Shown here: piece by piece, positions 23,462 through 37,264 of the stretch
How the letters are laid out: each line of letters opens with the position of its first letter
How positions within the stretch are numbered: the stretch's first letter is position 1
Source: Benincasa hispida
Lineage: Eukaryota; Streptophyta; Magnoliopsida; Cucurbitales; Cucurbitaceae
DNA: 64,000 nucleotides
Reading direction: 5' to 3'
NCBI RefSeq assembly: GCF_009727055.1
Contig: NC_052351.1
Coordinates: 10,312,821 to 10,376,820, forward strand
Translations under genes and position numbers: made by a program
The notes under the pieces: generated by a model
What the model was told of the DNA's origin: nothing
The model's database searches: none
Seen by the model: the letters and a program-made list of their open reading frames with translations, nothing else

Positions 23462-24309
23462 ATCATTTGATTTTATTGTAATTGGGTTGTATTGGACAAT
23501 TGACTTTATGTTTTATTATAATTAACATGTATTTGACAATTGACTTTATGTTGTAATTTCTGTTTTCTAGTTTGATTGTATTGTATGTTTCATGTGAGTG
23601 TGACTATGTGTCATGACATTTCTATTTGTGACGTATGTATTAAAGGTTTGTTTTCAATTATATTAGTTTTGTTTTGTTTTGTTTTCAATTATACTGTATG
23701 TGAGTGTGACTATGTGTCATGTGACTCTGGACTCTTATATTAGTTTTGTTTTCAAATATATATGAAATATGTATTAAAGGTTCTTGAATTTTGACTCACA
23801 ATCACAAATTAAAAGAGAAAACTAAACATGATTGATAAGGAAGAAAACTAAATATTATGAACGATTTATAATTTATAATTGTAATTTTCATATATATTTT
23901 AATAAATAAATATAATTTTTTCTAAAGGAAGAAAAAAAGGCAAAACCAAAAAAACCAAAAAAATGAGGAAAAAAAAACTTGACCCGACAAAAATCGACAG
24001 ATTGACAGTTCGGCCGGTCGTTTTTTAGCTCATTCGCTGGTCGGGGTCGGTTTGGATATATTACAAATCGATCCTGGTCGGTTCGGGGTCGGTCTGGTCG
24101 AAAAACCGACCCCGACCGGTCGATGATCACCCTTTGGTATCTAATTGCTTGCATTCGCAATACCATTAATAATTCAAGATCAATTCAGTTTGATATTTTG
24201 TATTTTGAATTGAGATTTTTCATAAGTTTTATTTCGAGAGATTGAGGGTATTTTTAGACTAGTTATGAATATGTGGTAAAATAATTTTAATTATTTTAAA
24301 ATTACTCCT

Positions 24310-24480
24310 AAACTTGTTTTAAAAATAGCTTCTTTCCTGATACTCATCATGGATTGCCAAAGATGGTGATATGCCAAGTATTATGGTTTTTATCATCAAC
24401 AAAGATGGAAATAAAGCTATCTTCAAAGTTTCTTATAAGGCTTTATACGAAGGTAAGTTTACAGATGAACTACACTTTAT
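24310..24480 (+). pseudogene. Exon-like segment, unknown gene (copy 1)
   Basis: Reads SSWIAKDGDMPSIMVFIINKDG, then NKAIFKVSYKALYEG, followed by a good splice donor (GAAG|GTAAGT at about 24450). A related segment ending in the same kind of donor exists at 44120-44275, also just downstream of a CRK 3' end. I do not recognise the family. It may be one exon of a host gene that neighboured the CRK genes. Confidence 0.4.
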
Positions 24481-24619
24481 TTTGAAATAAACAAGATATA
24501 CAAAATGAAATCTAAGAAGAAAATAATAGATCATATTTACCCAACATAACTTTTGAGGTTCATTGAACAATATAGATACATATAAAATTTACCCTTTTTT
24601 TCAAAATAAAAAGTAACTT

Positions 24620-24921
24620 TTATATGGTGATGACAATCTGATTAACGAGGATGGAACTCAGTAACAATTAAAGAACACAAAAAGGAACGTAGAGATAGGG
24701 AAGATCGACACATAAATATACGTGGTTCACTAACAGTGTGTTAGCTACGTCCACGGGCAGAGAGAGAACAATATTATTTGAGAGAATGTTTTCAGAAATT
24801 ACATTAAAAAACGGCCTCTAGGGTTAGAGAGTTTATATAGCGCACTACTTTAAACCTTAGGGTCAAAATCGTAAATAACTACAAATAAATAAATATGCTG
24901 AATACGAAATCTGAATAGGTT
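24620..24921 (-). mobile_element. Copia LTR fragment behind the CRK pseudogene
   Basis: Contains ACGTGGTTCACTAACAG and GCTACGTCCACGGG, the same pair of words found in both LTRs of the Copia element at 35873-43681 (near 36457 and 43482). It has no coding sequence and unclear ends. Orientation is inferred from that match. Confidence 0.5.
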
Positions 24922-27879
<2,958 letters not shown>

Positions 27880-28139
27880 GGAGTTCTCTTGTAATTCTCC
27901 TCTCAAAATCTACTCCATTTTTAAACATCAAACTATTACAAACTTCTCAACGTACGTCTATGCCGTTGACTGAATTAATGAAAAAGTCACCAGTCATCCG
28001 TCACATTTTTTTTTTTTTTTAATTTATCATAGGAAAACACTTAGGGGTGATTAATAACCAAGGAGAGTTGGGTTGAATTGGTATTTTTACCAACTCAATG
28101 TTAGACAACCAACTTTAAATGTTGGTCACCCCTACTCTC
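27880..28139. other. CRK upstream DNA
   Basis: The 5' side of the CRK pseudogene (promoter side on the minus strand). AT-rich with a poly-T run at 28006-28020 and a small inverted pair, AGGGGTGA (28043) and TCACCCCT (28125). No promoter element stands out. Confidence 0.35.
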
Positions 28140-28490
28140 CCTAATTCTCTCTCCCTCCCATGTTTTTAATGGTTTCACCCATAGGTCTCTGTTGGCGATT
28201 ACCGTTACCACACTCTGACGACATACTCCGATGACCACCTTCGAGTGGCCAACTCCAAGCTCTAGCAACCACCTTCGACAAAACTTCAATAACCAATTCT
28301 GACAACTACCTTGGTAAAATAAACTTTGACATCCACATTCGCACGACTAACTTCGACGAAGAACTCTGGGCTTCACCAACCACCTCCGACGACAACTCTA
28401 CTGAGTAACTCCAACGACTACCTTTGCATAAACAACTTCGGCGACATACTCTGCCTACCACCTTTGTGTGCCTAACTTCAACGACCACTG
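28140..28490. repeat. Degenerate CACCTTCGACGAC-type repeat
   Basis: Irregular repetition of CCAACTCC, CCACCTTCGAC and CTCTGACGAC words at about 20-35 bp spacing over 350 bp. No open frame with recognisable content. Confidence 0.5.
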
Positions 28491-29985
28491 ATAAAAATAA
28501 AACAGTGGGTTTAATTACCCACTATTTTATCATTCTCACTCTCACCCGTTTTCCAACGCGTTTTCATTACTCTCCCAACTCCCTCAACTACTTTGTCGTT
28601 TCTCTCTCTGATGCTCTCTTCACATTTACTCCCCTTCTCTCATCTTCTCTCTTCTTTCACCGTGCTTTCTCATTTTCTCTCTTCTTTCTTTGTCTGGCTC
28701 GTATGGGTTTTATTTTCCCTTTCTTTTCTCAACTCCTCCTTTCTCTTTTTTTATTTTCTTTCTATAGTTGTTGTTTTAGATCTAATTATTCTTCTTCTAC
28801 TTAATTTTTTCATCTATCTAAAAGATATTACATACGACGTTCTATTGTTGTTTCACTAATCAAAAGTTCGACGATATGTTTTAAACAACCTATCCCTTGA
28901 TATTTTCAAATTTTATATAATTCTAATGAAATAGTGGAACTCAAATTATTGCTCAAGTTTTTTTTCTTTTTTAAAAAAAGAAAGTTTGTACACTGATGCA
29001 ATATAATAGTAGAAAAATAGAAATCAATATTTTTAAAATCATTTACCGATTTTAGGAAAAAGGTAAACCCATATTCCACAAATTGGTCAAAAAAGACCAT
29101 CTAATAGTTGGTTTTATGATTTACGTTGTAACATTTTGGTTTCTGTTTTAAGATTAACATTGAGTGTCATCCCTTCTATCTAAAACAATGTCAATAGTTT
29201 CATTTGATGGCAATAATCCTTTAAGTTCTTTTTAATTTTTACGGTAATTAATGATTAAATTGGGTTTTATAATGGAATAATCACTTATATTTGAGTGTTT
29301 AAAAAATTAAATTCAAAATTTTGTGTTATGTATATGAATACTTTGTAAAGAATTTGTTATGTATTGAAAATGGAAAAGAATTGGAAGTCTTTTTGTTTGT
29401 ATCTTAGAAAAGTTTTAAAAAAAATGTATATAGTTGAAAATTAAAGTCAACAATAGCAAAAGAAAAAGAAAAAGACAAAATCGATTTCATTTACAAAAAC
29501 AGCCCAAGATACTCTAACTCAACTCAACTCTATATCCAAACACAGACAATAATTACCAACTCAATTTAACTCTGCACACCAAACACAAGCAATGTAACTC
29601 TCCAGATAATAATTATCAATTCAACTCAACTCAACTAAACTCTCTGTTTTTATCGCGCATCAAACTGCCCCTATTTACCTTTTGGGCGGTAACCATTTTT
29701 GTTTTCAAATCTTTTTTATTTTTTATTTTTTTTTATCATGTTTGGCTATGTGATTAGAGTAGTATATCTTATATACTTAGGGAGCGTTTGATGTAAGGAC
29801 TATCCTAGAACTATAATAACCACCTATTACTATAGTAAATATTATTTCAAAACCTCAAATTAACTACCTTCAACACTATTTCAAACCTCCATTTGCTACC
29901 GTTTTTCCTATTTTACGTTTACCATTTTTTTTTATTATCCGCTACAGTGTTTACCATTTTCTTCTCAAACTAAAATATTTACACC
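28491..29985. other. Intergenic DNA, no gene seen
   Basis: 28510-28800 is C/T-rich (CTCTCTTC-type) and gives spurious Leu/Ser/Phe-rich frames. 29500-29690 has repeated CAACTCAACTC words, as in some small inverted-repeat transposons. The rest is AT-rich. No RNA gene or domain is recognised. Confidence 0.5.
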
Positions 29986-31435
29986 CACTACTACAGAAAT
30001 TGGATTACTTGACGTTTTTCCAATGTTTAACTGTCAAGTATAGTGTGATAACTATTCGAGTGTCAAATATAGTGTGATAACTTGACTCCGAAAAAATGTC
30101 AAAGACAAATGTTTCTTGATACAATTTTCGTGTTAAGAAAGATAATGCACTTGAATTGGTGGTATGTCAAGTTTATTCGAGTGTTAAGTATAGTGTGACA
30201 CTCTTTGACATTTTTTATGTATCAAGTATATGTCTTTTTGTTTTCAAATTAAATGCCCCAATCAATATTCTCATTTTCTTCCTTGTATTCCAACAATACA
30301 ATTACATCAAATAAATAAACATTATATATTTAAGATCTATCAACTCAATATATTCACTAAAAATCCATATGTTCAACTATGAACACTCCTCACAAATTAC
30401 AACAATATTTCTCTTTCACATGTACACGCACAAAATAAAATCTCAACTATCACTTTCGTATACAAAACTCAACTTTCAACAAACACAAAAGTGACAAATT
30501 GTTTAATAAATAACCTCTCAACAAATTACATTATTTAATCTATACATTGAGCTTTGAAGTCTAAAGTTCGAGAACTAAGGATCAGGCAAGCCATGTTTAA
30601 GCAAGTCAACCTGCAAAATAGAATAAAGGGCGATAACATGAAATTTCCAAATATATAGATAAGTGTTAAAATACAATAACATAATCTAACCTACGAAAAG
30701 TTCAATAATAATGGTTACAAAACACAAATTCCAGCAACTATGTAACAATTCCAAAAGAGTTTCAAGGCCTTAATACCTATCAAAACATGCAAATAGTGTT
30801 AACTTTGTTGGACATTAGCTCCAATCCCTTGAAATCTTTGAATTGAACATCAAAAATTGAAAATAACTCAATTATTAGACCAATACTTCAATGGGTAACA
30901 AAGAACTATTAATACTAACCTCCAAACTTACCAAAACATTGCCAAGATCAGTCTCAAACTTATTGGACATCAACTCAACTCCTTCTAACACTTCAAAATC
31001 AATCTCATCACCAAACATCAAACAAGTAAACCATTACAGAAGATGCTACAATAAAACCCAAATCACAAATTCATTCAAATACATCCAAAACACTTACCCG
31101 AAGTGTTTGCTCAAATCGATGCTTCACTCAAGCCTCGACCAATTTTCCTGAAAAAAAATAAAAGAGGAACAAGAACACTCATACACTGATTTATTTGTCC
31201 AGTCAGAATATACATCAAACCAAAGTTTAATAACAAGTTACTAAAAGTTACCAAAATTTGCCAAAGTCAAAATCTTGTAACCCCGCACAACACGCTTCCA
31301 ATCTTCAAACTCCGCTACAACCTGAATCTATGACCTAAACATAATGGGTTTTTATTAGAACTAACCAAAAATCAAATAATATTCAAAATTATGCATATAA
31401 ACCCACTAAAATACCAAACCTTACCCAAAACAGGG

Positions 31436-31640
31436 ATTAGGGGTGTTCGGCTACAGATCTAGGCGGGGCTGAAGCGACGGAAGTGATTAGGGGTATTCGG
31501 CTATAGATCTGGGCAGGGCTGAAGCGACGGAAGCGACAGAAGTGACAGAAGTGTTCAACTACAGATCTGGGTGTGGTTGAAGTGACGGAAGCGGTTGGGG
31601 GCATTCGGCTACAAATCTGGGTAGGGCTGAAGACTCGCGA
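31436..31640. repeat. About 55-bp GC-rich repeat inside the CACTA element
   Basis: Four imperfect units with the core GTTCGGCTACAGATCTRGG and then CTGAAGCGACGGAAG. The units vary in length from about 45 to 65 bp. Confidence 0.7.
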
Positions 31641-32110
31641 ATGATATGCATAGCTGGCCGGCTGGCGCCGCTAAGCAGACGACAAGGGAGCTGGGCAGAC
31701 GACGAGGGAGAGGGCTGGCACGACTGAGTAGACGACAGAATGAAAAACTTAATAACAGTGACGCGAATGGAGGCGGGGGGAGAATGAAGGCTGACGATGG
31801 CTAGGGCTCTCGGGCACACGGAAGAAGAAAAAAATTGGGGGGAAGGGGAAGGTCGTGAGTGAGATGGTGAAGAAGGAGAGAAAGTGTTTTTAGTTTGAGA
31901 GGGAAATGAAAATGGGAGAGAGAAATATTATTTTATTTGATAATTTTGGTAGGAGGGAAACCAAAATTGACAGGGAAATGAAAATGGGAGAGGGAGGGAA
32001 ACAAAAAATAAACTCTCTACACGATTGCTGAGTAAAATAAAGGAGGAGAGAAAGAGTTTTTAATTTGAGAGGAAAATGAAAATAGTAAAGTTTCTACATA
32101 ATTGCTTAGT

Positions 32111-32640
32111 AACACTAGACGATTGTCCACAAACACCCCGCGATCGCTTACTCGGAACTACACGATCGCTTACAAAACATTACACGATCACTTACTAGTT
32201 TCTATACGATCGCCTACCAAATGTTATACGATCGCCTACCAAATGCTACACGATCACTGAGATCTGCTACACGATCGTTGAGTAACACTAGACGATCGCC
32301 CAAAAACACCCTGCGATCGCTTACCCGGAACTACACGATCGCTTACAAAAAAATTATACGATTGCTTACCAGTTTCTATAAGATCGCCTACCAAAAGCTA
32401 CATGATCATGATCGCTGAGGTCTGCTACATGATCGCTTAGCTCTGCTACACGATCGCTAAGTAACACTAGACGATCACCCACAAACACCCCGTGATCACT
32501 TACCTGAAACTACATGATCGCTTACAAAACATTACACAATCGCTTACCAGTTTCTATACGATCGTCTACCAAATGCTACACAATCGCTGAGCTCTGCTAC
32601 ACGATCGCTTAGTAGAAGTAGACGATGAGTGACACATAAT
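32111..32640. repeat. CGATCG minisatellite with about 175-bp higher-order unit
   Basis: Basic units of about 20 bp carry (A)CGATCG inside words such as GCTACACGATCGCTGAG. They are organised into three longer units that each begin AACACTAGACGAT (32111, 32284, 32463; spacing 173 and 179 bp). Sub-units are more alike between long units than within one, the sign of a higher-order repeat. Decay is mostly CG to CA or TG, as expected from cytosine methylation. Confidence 0.88.
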
Positions 32641-34587
32641 TGGAGGCCTATCAAATATCTGAAATATTCTGTCAATCTCCGCTTTTTTAACCCTTACTTG
32701 ACAGGAAAAAAATGTCAAGTAAGAGCTTCTTATACTTGACATGTGAAACGTGTCAAGTAAGACTTATATTACTTGACACGAAAATTGTATCAAGTAAAGG
32801 TTCGCGTGATAATATCTGAAATATTCCGTCAATCTCTACTTTTTTAACCCTTTTACTTGACATGAAAAAAAATGTAAAGTAAGAGCTAGACCTTATATTA
32901 CATGACACGAAAATCGTGTCAAGTAAAAGTTCGCGTGAAAATATCTGAAATATTCCGTCAATCTCCGCTTTTTTAACCCTTTTACTTGACTTTTTTTTGT
33001 CCAAAATCATATTACTTGACGTTTTTTTCCATAGAAACATCAAGTAATTAAAAACTACAAGTATCAAGTAATGTAGATTTTGTAGTAGTGACCTCAAATA
33101 CATATTATTATAATCCAAACTAAAATAATCTATATCCTAAATACAAACTATTATAATACAACTATAATAACTTAGGACTACAATAACTAACTTCTTGCTC
33201 CAAACATATTATACTTTATGTTTGGTATATTAGTCAACTAATAAACTTTATATCTAATAGATCGTCAAGTTGTATAATTGATATACAAAATTTACAAGTT
33301 AACAAGTGTTCATGCTTGTGTTATTATTCGTGGACTTAGTTTGAATTCTTATAAGTATTATCTTTTTAGTACATCATCAATAACTTACAATTGTTCAATT
33401 TATCTTGTTGATAACCATTCTAAATGTATGTTGAGATAAACTGTGATAGACCAATGTTACACTTAAAATTAAACTTTGATTGAATGATTATCTCTACTAT
33501 TAATATACTGGAATAAATGTTTTCTTGATAATGATTGATATACTAATAATATACCAAAGTTCTACTTAAAATAAAATTTGAATTGATGTTGATAAATTAC
33601 TAATACACCAATATTATACTTGAAATTTGATTTAGAATGAACATAATTGATATATCAACATTATACTTGAAATGGACATAGAATGAGTGCTAATATACTA
33701 CTGAAACAACAATGATATACTTAATAGGAATTTTAGTTGACTACTTATATACTATTGATACAACACTGTTAAATTTTAAATGAGTTTTGAATTAGTGTTG
33801 ATAAACTATTGACACACTAATGTAATATTTAGTATATTAAATTTTGAATGAATTATAATATACTATTGATACACTAATTATATACTTGAAATTTATTTTG
33901 AATTAGTATTGACATAAAATTTAAATACCAAAGTTAAAATTTAAGTACATCATTTTGAATGAATACATCATATTTAGTATATTAGTTCATTTATATACGA
34001 AATATAAAGTATAGATACATTACGATTGATATATCAAATTAAATGTAATTTACGTACCATAAAAATAGTACTAAAATCTAAAAAAAATATAACAAATTAA
34101 TTGATATACTTTATATTTATTATATTAATGGACAAAATGAATGCAATTAAGATATGCTATCAGATAAAAATTTTGAAAAAAATAAGAAAATTAATATCAA
34201 GATTTAAATCAGACCATCAAAATCAAATTAATTAAATAAAAACAACTTCATATAAAAAAGAAACATAAGAACAAAAATAACTCCCACCATAACAAAAAGG
34301 CCTATCAGTTTAAGTATATCCGTTTATTGATATATCAAATATAATATATATTAGATATATTCTCATACAAATGAGGATAAAATTGGAAGACTAAGAAAAT
34401 ATATTTTATTATTATTATTATTGCTATTATTATTTTGTTATATTTTAATATTTTAGAAAAAAATGTATGATTCACCTATTTTGTATATCCACCCAAATAT
34501 CGTTATTCTAGAAAACTATTTATTTATTGATTGATTGGTTTTTGCTATCCATTATCAGTTTTTTTTTCAAAAATATTGTAATTAAAG

Positions 34588-34664
34588 TGTGGGGTAGGAG
34601 AATCGAATCTCTGACCTCGAAATCGATAGTAAAAAACTATACCAGTTGAACTATGCTCATGTTG
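34588..34664 (-). mobile_element. tRNA-like SINE head
   Basis: On the minus strand there is an A-box-like TAGTTCAACTGG and, about 35 bp on, a B-box-like AGATTCGATTCT, ending CTCCTACCCC. The order and spacing are those of a tRNA-derived pol III promoter. The acceptor stem does not pair, so this is not a working tRNA gene; a SINE head is more likely. Confidence 0.45.
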
Positions 34665-35385
34665 GCTAAAAGTACTAAGGGTGGGAATTCAATATTAAAC
34701 CAATAGGTATAGTCTAGACATGCATGACTATCTATCCATTGCCATTTCTCTAAATAAAAGAAAAGCCTTCTCACAAACCGTCATTAAATGAGGACCAGAA
34801 ATTTGTGACTTTGACACCTCCACGATCTCTCGGTCTCTACTTCCGTATTTTTAACGCCTTATTGGTTCCTTTCCTATAGCAAAATTCTTAGGAGACCTTT
34901 TTGACTCCCACATTCCACGCAAGAATTATTCATATTGCCATCTTCATTCTTCAATCACATTTTTCTGCAAAATTTTGTGACTTCATTCACGATATCAATA
35001 TTCAAAAAGACCATTCCACACGACACTAGTTATATTAATTAGTTAGGTTTAATTACAACTTTAGCCTTTAATTTTAACTTTTAAAAAGGTACCTATTAGT
35101 TCCACGAATTTTCAATTTTGTGTCTTAAAAGATCTCTCAAGAATTTTAAATTTTGTGTCTAATTAATTAGTCAGTAACTTCTTTGATATTTTTCAAAGTA
35201 TACAAATCTATTAAAAAAACAAGATTGAAGGATTTACGTTTTCATTAGACATAAAATTTAACATTTCATGTTTAGATTTTACCTTTTGTTTATTTGGTTT
35301 TTTTTTTTTTTTTTTTTTCAGGTAAAAATCAAATATATGTACATAAAACTAAACATATATAAATAAGTATTATTTTTGGAGTCTT

Positions 35386-35470
35386 GTGATATGAATATAG
35401 CTCAATTGGTTATGACATAAATTTTAACTTTGATAACAAAATAGATTTTAAAAATTTGAATCCTCAACTC
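35386..35470 (+). mobile_element. Second tRNA-like SINE remnant
   Basis: TAGCTCAATTGG (A-box-like, 35398) and AATTTGAATCCT (B-box-like, 35453) occur in order on the plus strand, in AT-rich DNA. It is weaker than the copy at 34588. Confidence 0.3.
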
Positions 35471-35872
35471 TTACCTATGGTTGAAACCTGGTATACGTCT
35501 TAAGTGATTACGAATTGCTAAAAAGTGTGTTTTTTTTCCTAATTTAACTTTGAAAGTGTGCATATTCAACCATCTTTAACCATTAATTATTGTCTATTTT
35601 GAGATGATATTTAATGCTATTACACATATATTTCAGGTTTATTGAAAGTACATGAATTATGCTTGGAAAATTGACATAACATAAACTAAAATGAAATAAT
35701 CCAAAAAAAAAAAATTAATAAAAAAAAATGATATTTTACCCTTCTTAAAAATAACATCCCAAACTGCGGGTAAATAATAACACCCGAAGGAATAAAGTTG
35801 ATGTTTCATGGGTCATCTAATTTGAGCTAAAAAATAAAAAAACTCTCCACATAACTCATACAACAAACATAT

Positions 35873-36635
35873 TGCTGGGCTTGAGTTGCGGAAAATGGGC
35901 TGAAGAAACTGATTTACTAATTCTTTTGGGCTTTGACAAAACGATGCCCTTAAACGAATACTAGAAACCACCTTATTTCTTCACACAAACATAAACAACA
36001 TGCTGCAAGCACAATCCGTGTGATGAACGATCTCGACCTTACACTTTGATGACTGAGATTAGAGCTTCACTCTTCTGCTGTAATGCACTTTGAAATACTA
36101 ACTTTTCTTTTCTTTTTACAGAGAAAGAACGAGAGAAAAGAAAAGAGAGAATCACCGGGAGGCTGTTGGAAATCGCAGAGGCGATGAGTCTTTGGTCGTC
36201 TAGGCGATGGGAGGTAAAGCTAGGGTCGTCTAGACGATAAGGCACAAGTCATCTAAACGATGAAGGCTTTACTGAAGATCGTATAGACGAAGTCGTCTAA
36301 ACAATGGTCGTCTACATGATGAGGCTTGCAAAAGTAAACGATCATTGGCTAAAAGCTAGACGATCGTTTGCTAAAAGCTACACGATTGGTGGGTCAGAGG
36401 TATATGATAGAGGAAGATGATAAGAAGAAAAAGAACGCGATAGTTTTACGTGGTTCAGCCAAGGGAGGCCTACGTCCACGGAGAAGCTGACGAGAGTTTT
36501 ATTCAAGATTGCTTCAAGATAAGTGTGATCACTCAATCACAATATGCTCTCTCTCTATACAAATTAGTTATACAAAGTATTTAAAGGTAGCTTGATTTGT
36601 AACTGAATGAAGTTATTTTCATCTTCTGTATAACA
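35873..36635 (-). mobile_element. 3' LTR of the Copia element
   Basis: 763 bp; on the minus strand TGTTATACAGAAG to GCCCAGCA. Bases 36180-36400 hold repeated GTCGTCTAGACGAT and CTACACGATCG-like words. ACGTGGTTCA with TACGTCCACGG at about 36457-36482 recurs in other Copia LTR pieces in this window. Confidence 0.92.
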
Positions 36636-36650
36636 ATCTCCACCTTGAAA
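36636..36650 (-). other. Polypurine tract of the Copia element
   Basis: On the minus strand AAGGTGGAGATTG abuts the LTR start TGTTATACAG. This AAGGTGGAGA type is common in plant Copia elements. Confidence 0.75.
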
Positions 36651-37263
36651 TGAACTTCATGCTTTCTTCAGCTTCTCTGATCTGACTGTCTCTTTCCTTT
36701 AACCTTTGTCTCTCAGCTCAAACCCTATTATATCAAGGCACTTCTGGAGTTTAAGTTGAGTGACTGTTTTTGTCAACATGTCGGAGGCATTTTCTGAGGT
36801 ATGAACTTTCAAAACTTCAATCTGTTTAGCTTCTATTTGCTGTCATATGAAATGATATTTCACATCTATATGTTTTGTTCTATTATGGTACTGAGAATGC
36901 TTTGACAAATGAATTGTATTCTGATTATCATAAAAAATCTTCACTGTGTTCTATTTAATTCCGAAGTCACTTAGGAGACCATTTAGCCATAGGCCTTCCT
37001 TCACTACTTCTGATAGTGCTATGAACTCTGCTTCAGTAGTAGAAAGGGCTACTACTGATTGTAAGGTAGCCTTCCAGCTTAGGACACACCTTCCAAATAG
37101 GAAGATATACCTTGATAATGACCTCCTTTTGTCTAGATCTCCGACATAATCTAAGTCTACATAACCAATCAGCTCTGGTTCACTGTCTGGTAGCCGTTGG
37201 TACATTAGTTTAGCATTAGTAGTACCCTTTAGGTACCTCATAATCCACTTTGTAGCCTCCCAG

Positions 37264-37264
37264 N
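37264..37264. other. Assembly gap with duplicated flanks
   Basis: A single N separates two identical 56-bp copies (37208-37263 and 37265-37320, starting GTTTAGCATTAGTAGTACC). This looks like two contig ends that overlap but were not merged; the true sequence probably has one copy. Confidence 0.9.

Larger units (their letters stand above)
20710..24140 (+). mobile_element. Decayed hAT transposon
   Basis: Both ends are dense in the subterminal word ACCGACC/GGTCGG (20735-20875 and 23995-24120, inverted with respect to each other). They bracket a broken hAT transposase gene. The outermost bases (AGGACGATAAACCG on the left, complement of CGATGATCACCCT on the right) look like eroded terminal inverted repeats. 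A clean 8-bp target duplication was not found, so the exact ends are approximate. Confidence 0.7.
29986..33090. mobile_element. Non-autonomous CACTA (En/Spm-type) transposon
   Basis: It begins CACTACTACAGAAATTGG and ends (complement) CACTACTACAAAATC, so the termini carry the CACTA signature. The 3-bp target duplication ACC flanks both ends (29983-29985 and 33091-33093). Subterminal regions hold repeated ACTTGAC/GTCAAGT words in both orientations (30005-30240 and 32695-33065), the usual transposase-binding layout. The 3.1-kb interior has no transposase. Instead it carries a GC-rich repeat (31436-31640), antisense-only frames and a CGATCG minisatellite. Movement would need a transposase from an autonomous CACTA element. 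Confidence 0.92.
33094..35872. other. AT-rich intergenic DNA, no gene seen
   Basis: 33420-34060 is a degenerate repeat of words like TTGATATACTAATRTTATACTTGAAAT. 34396-34435 is TTA-rich. 35300-35320 is poly-T. Two tRNA-like pieces are listed separately. No coding region can be supported. Confidence 0.5.

Noticed and set aside
20700..24150. 8-bp target duplication of the hAT element
   Set aside because: No convincing pair was found at either candidate end.
28043..28132. Small inverted-repeat transposon (AGGGGTGA ends)
   Set aside because: Only about 8 bp pair, there is no target duplication and no second copy was seen in the window.
31559..31819. Possible captured gene fragment in the CACTA element (minus-strand 86-codon frame)
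   Set aside because: The frame is produced by a GC-rich tandem repeat and has no recognisable protein content.
32111..32640. CRISPR-like regular repeats
   Set aside because: This is a plant genome; repeats are degenerate, spacers are not unique, and there are no cas genes. It is a minisatellite inside a transposon.
34588..34664. A functional tRNA gene
   Set aside because: A and B boxes are imperfect and the acceptor and anticodon stems do not pair well.
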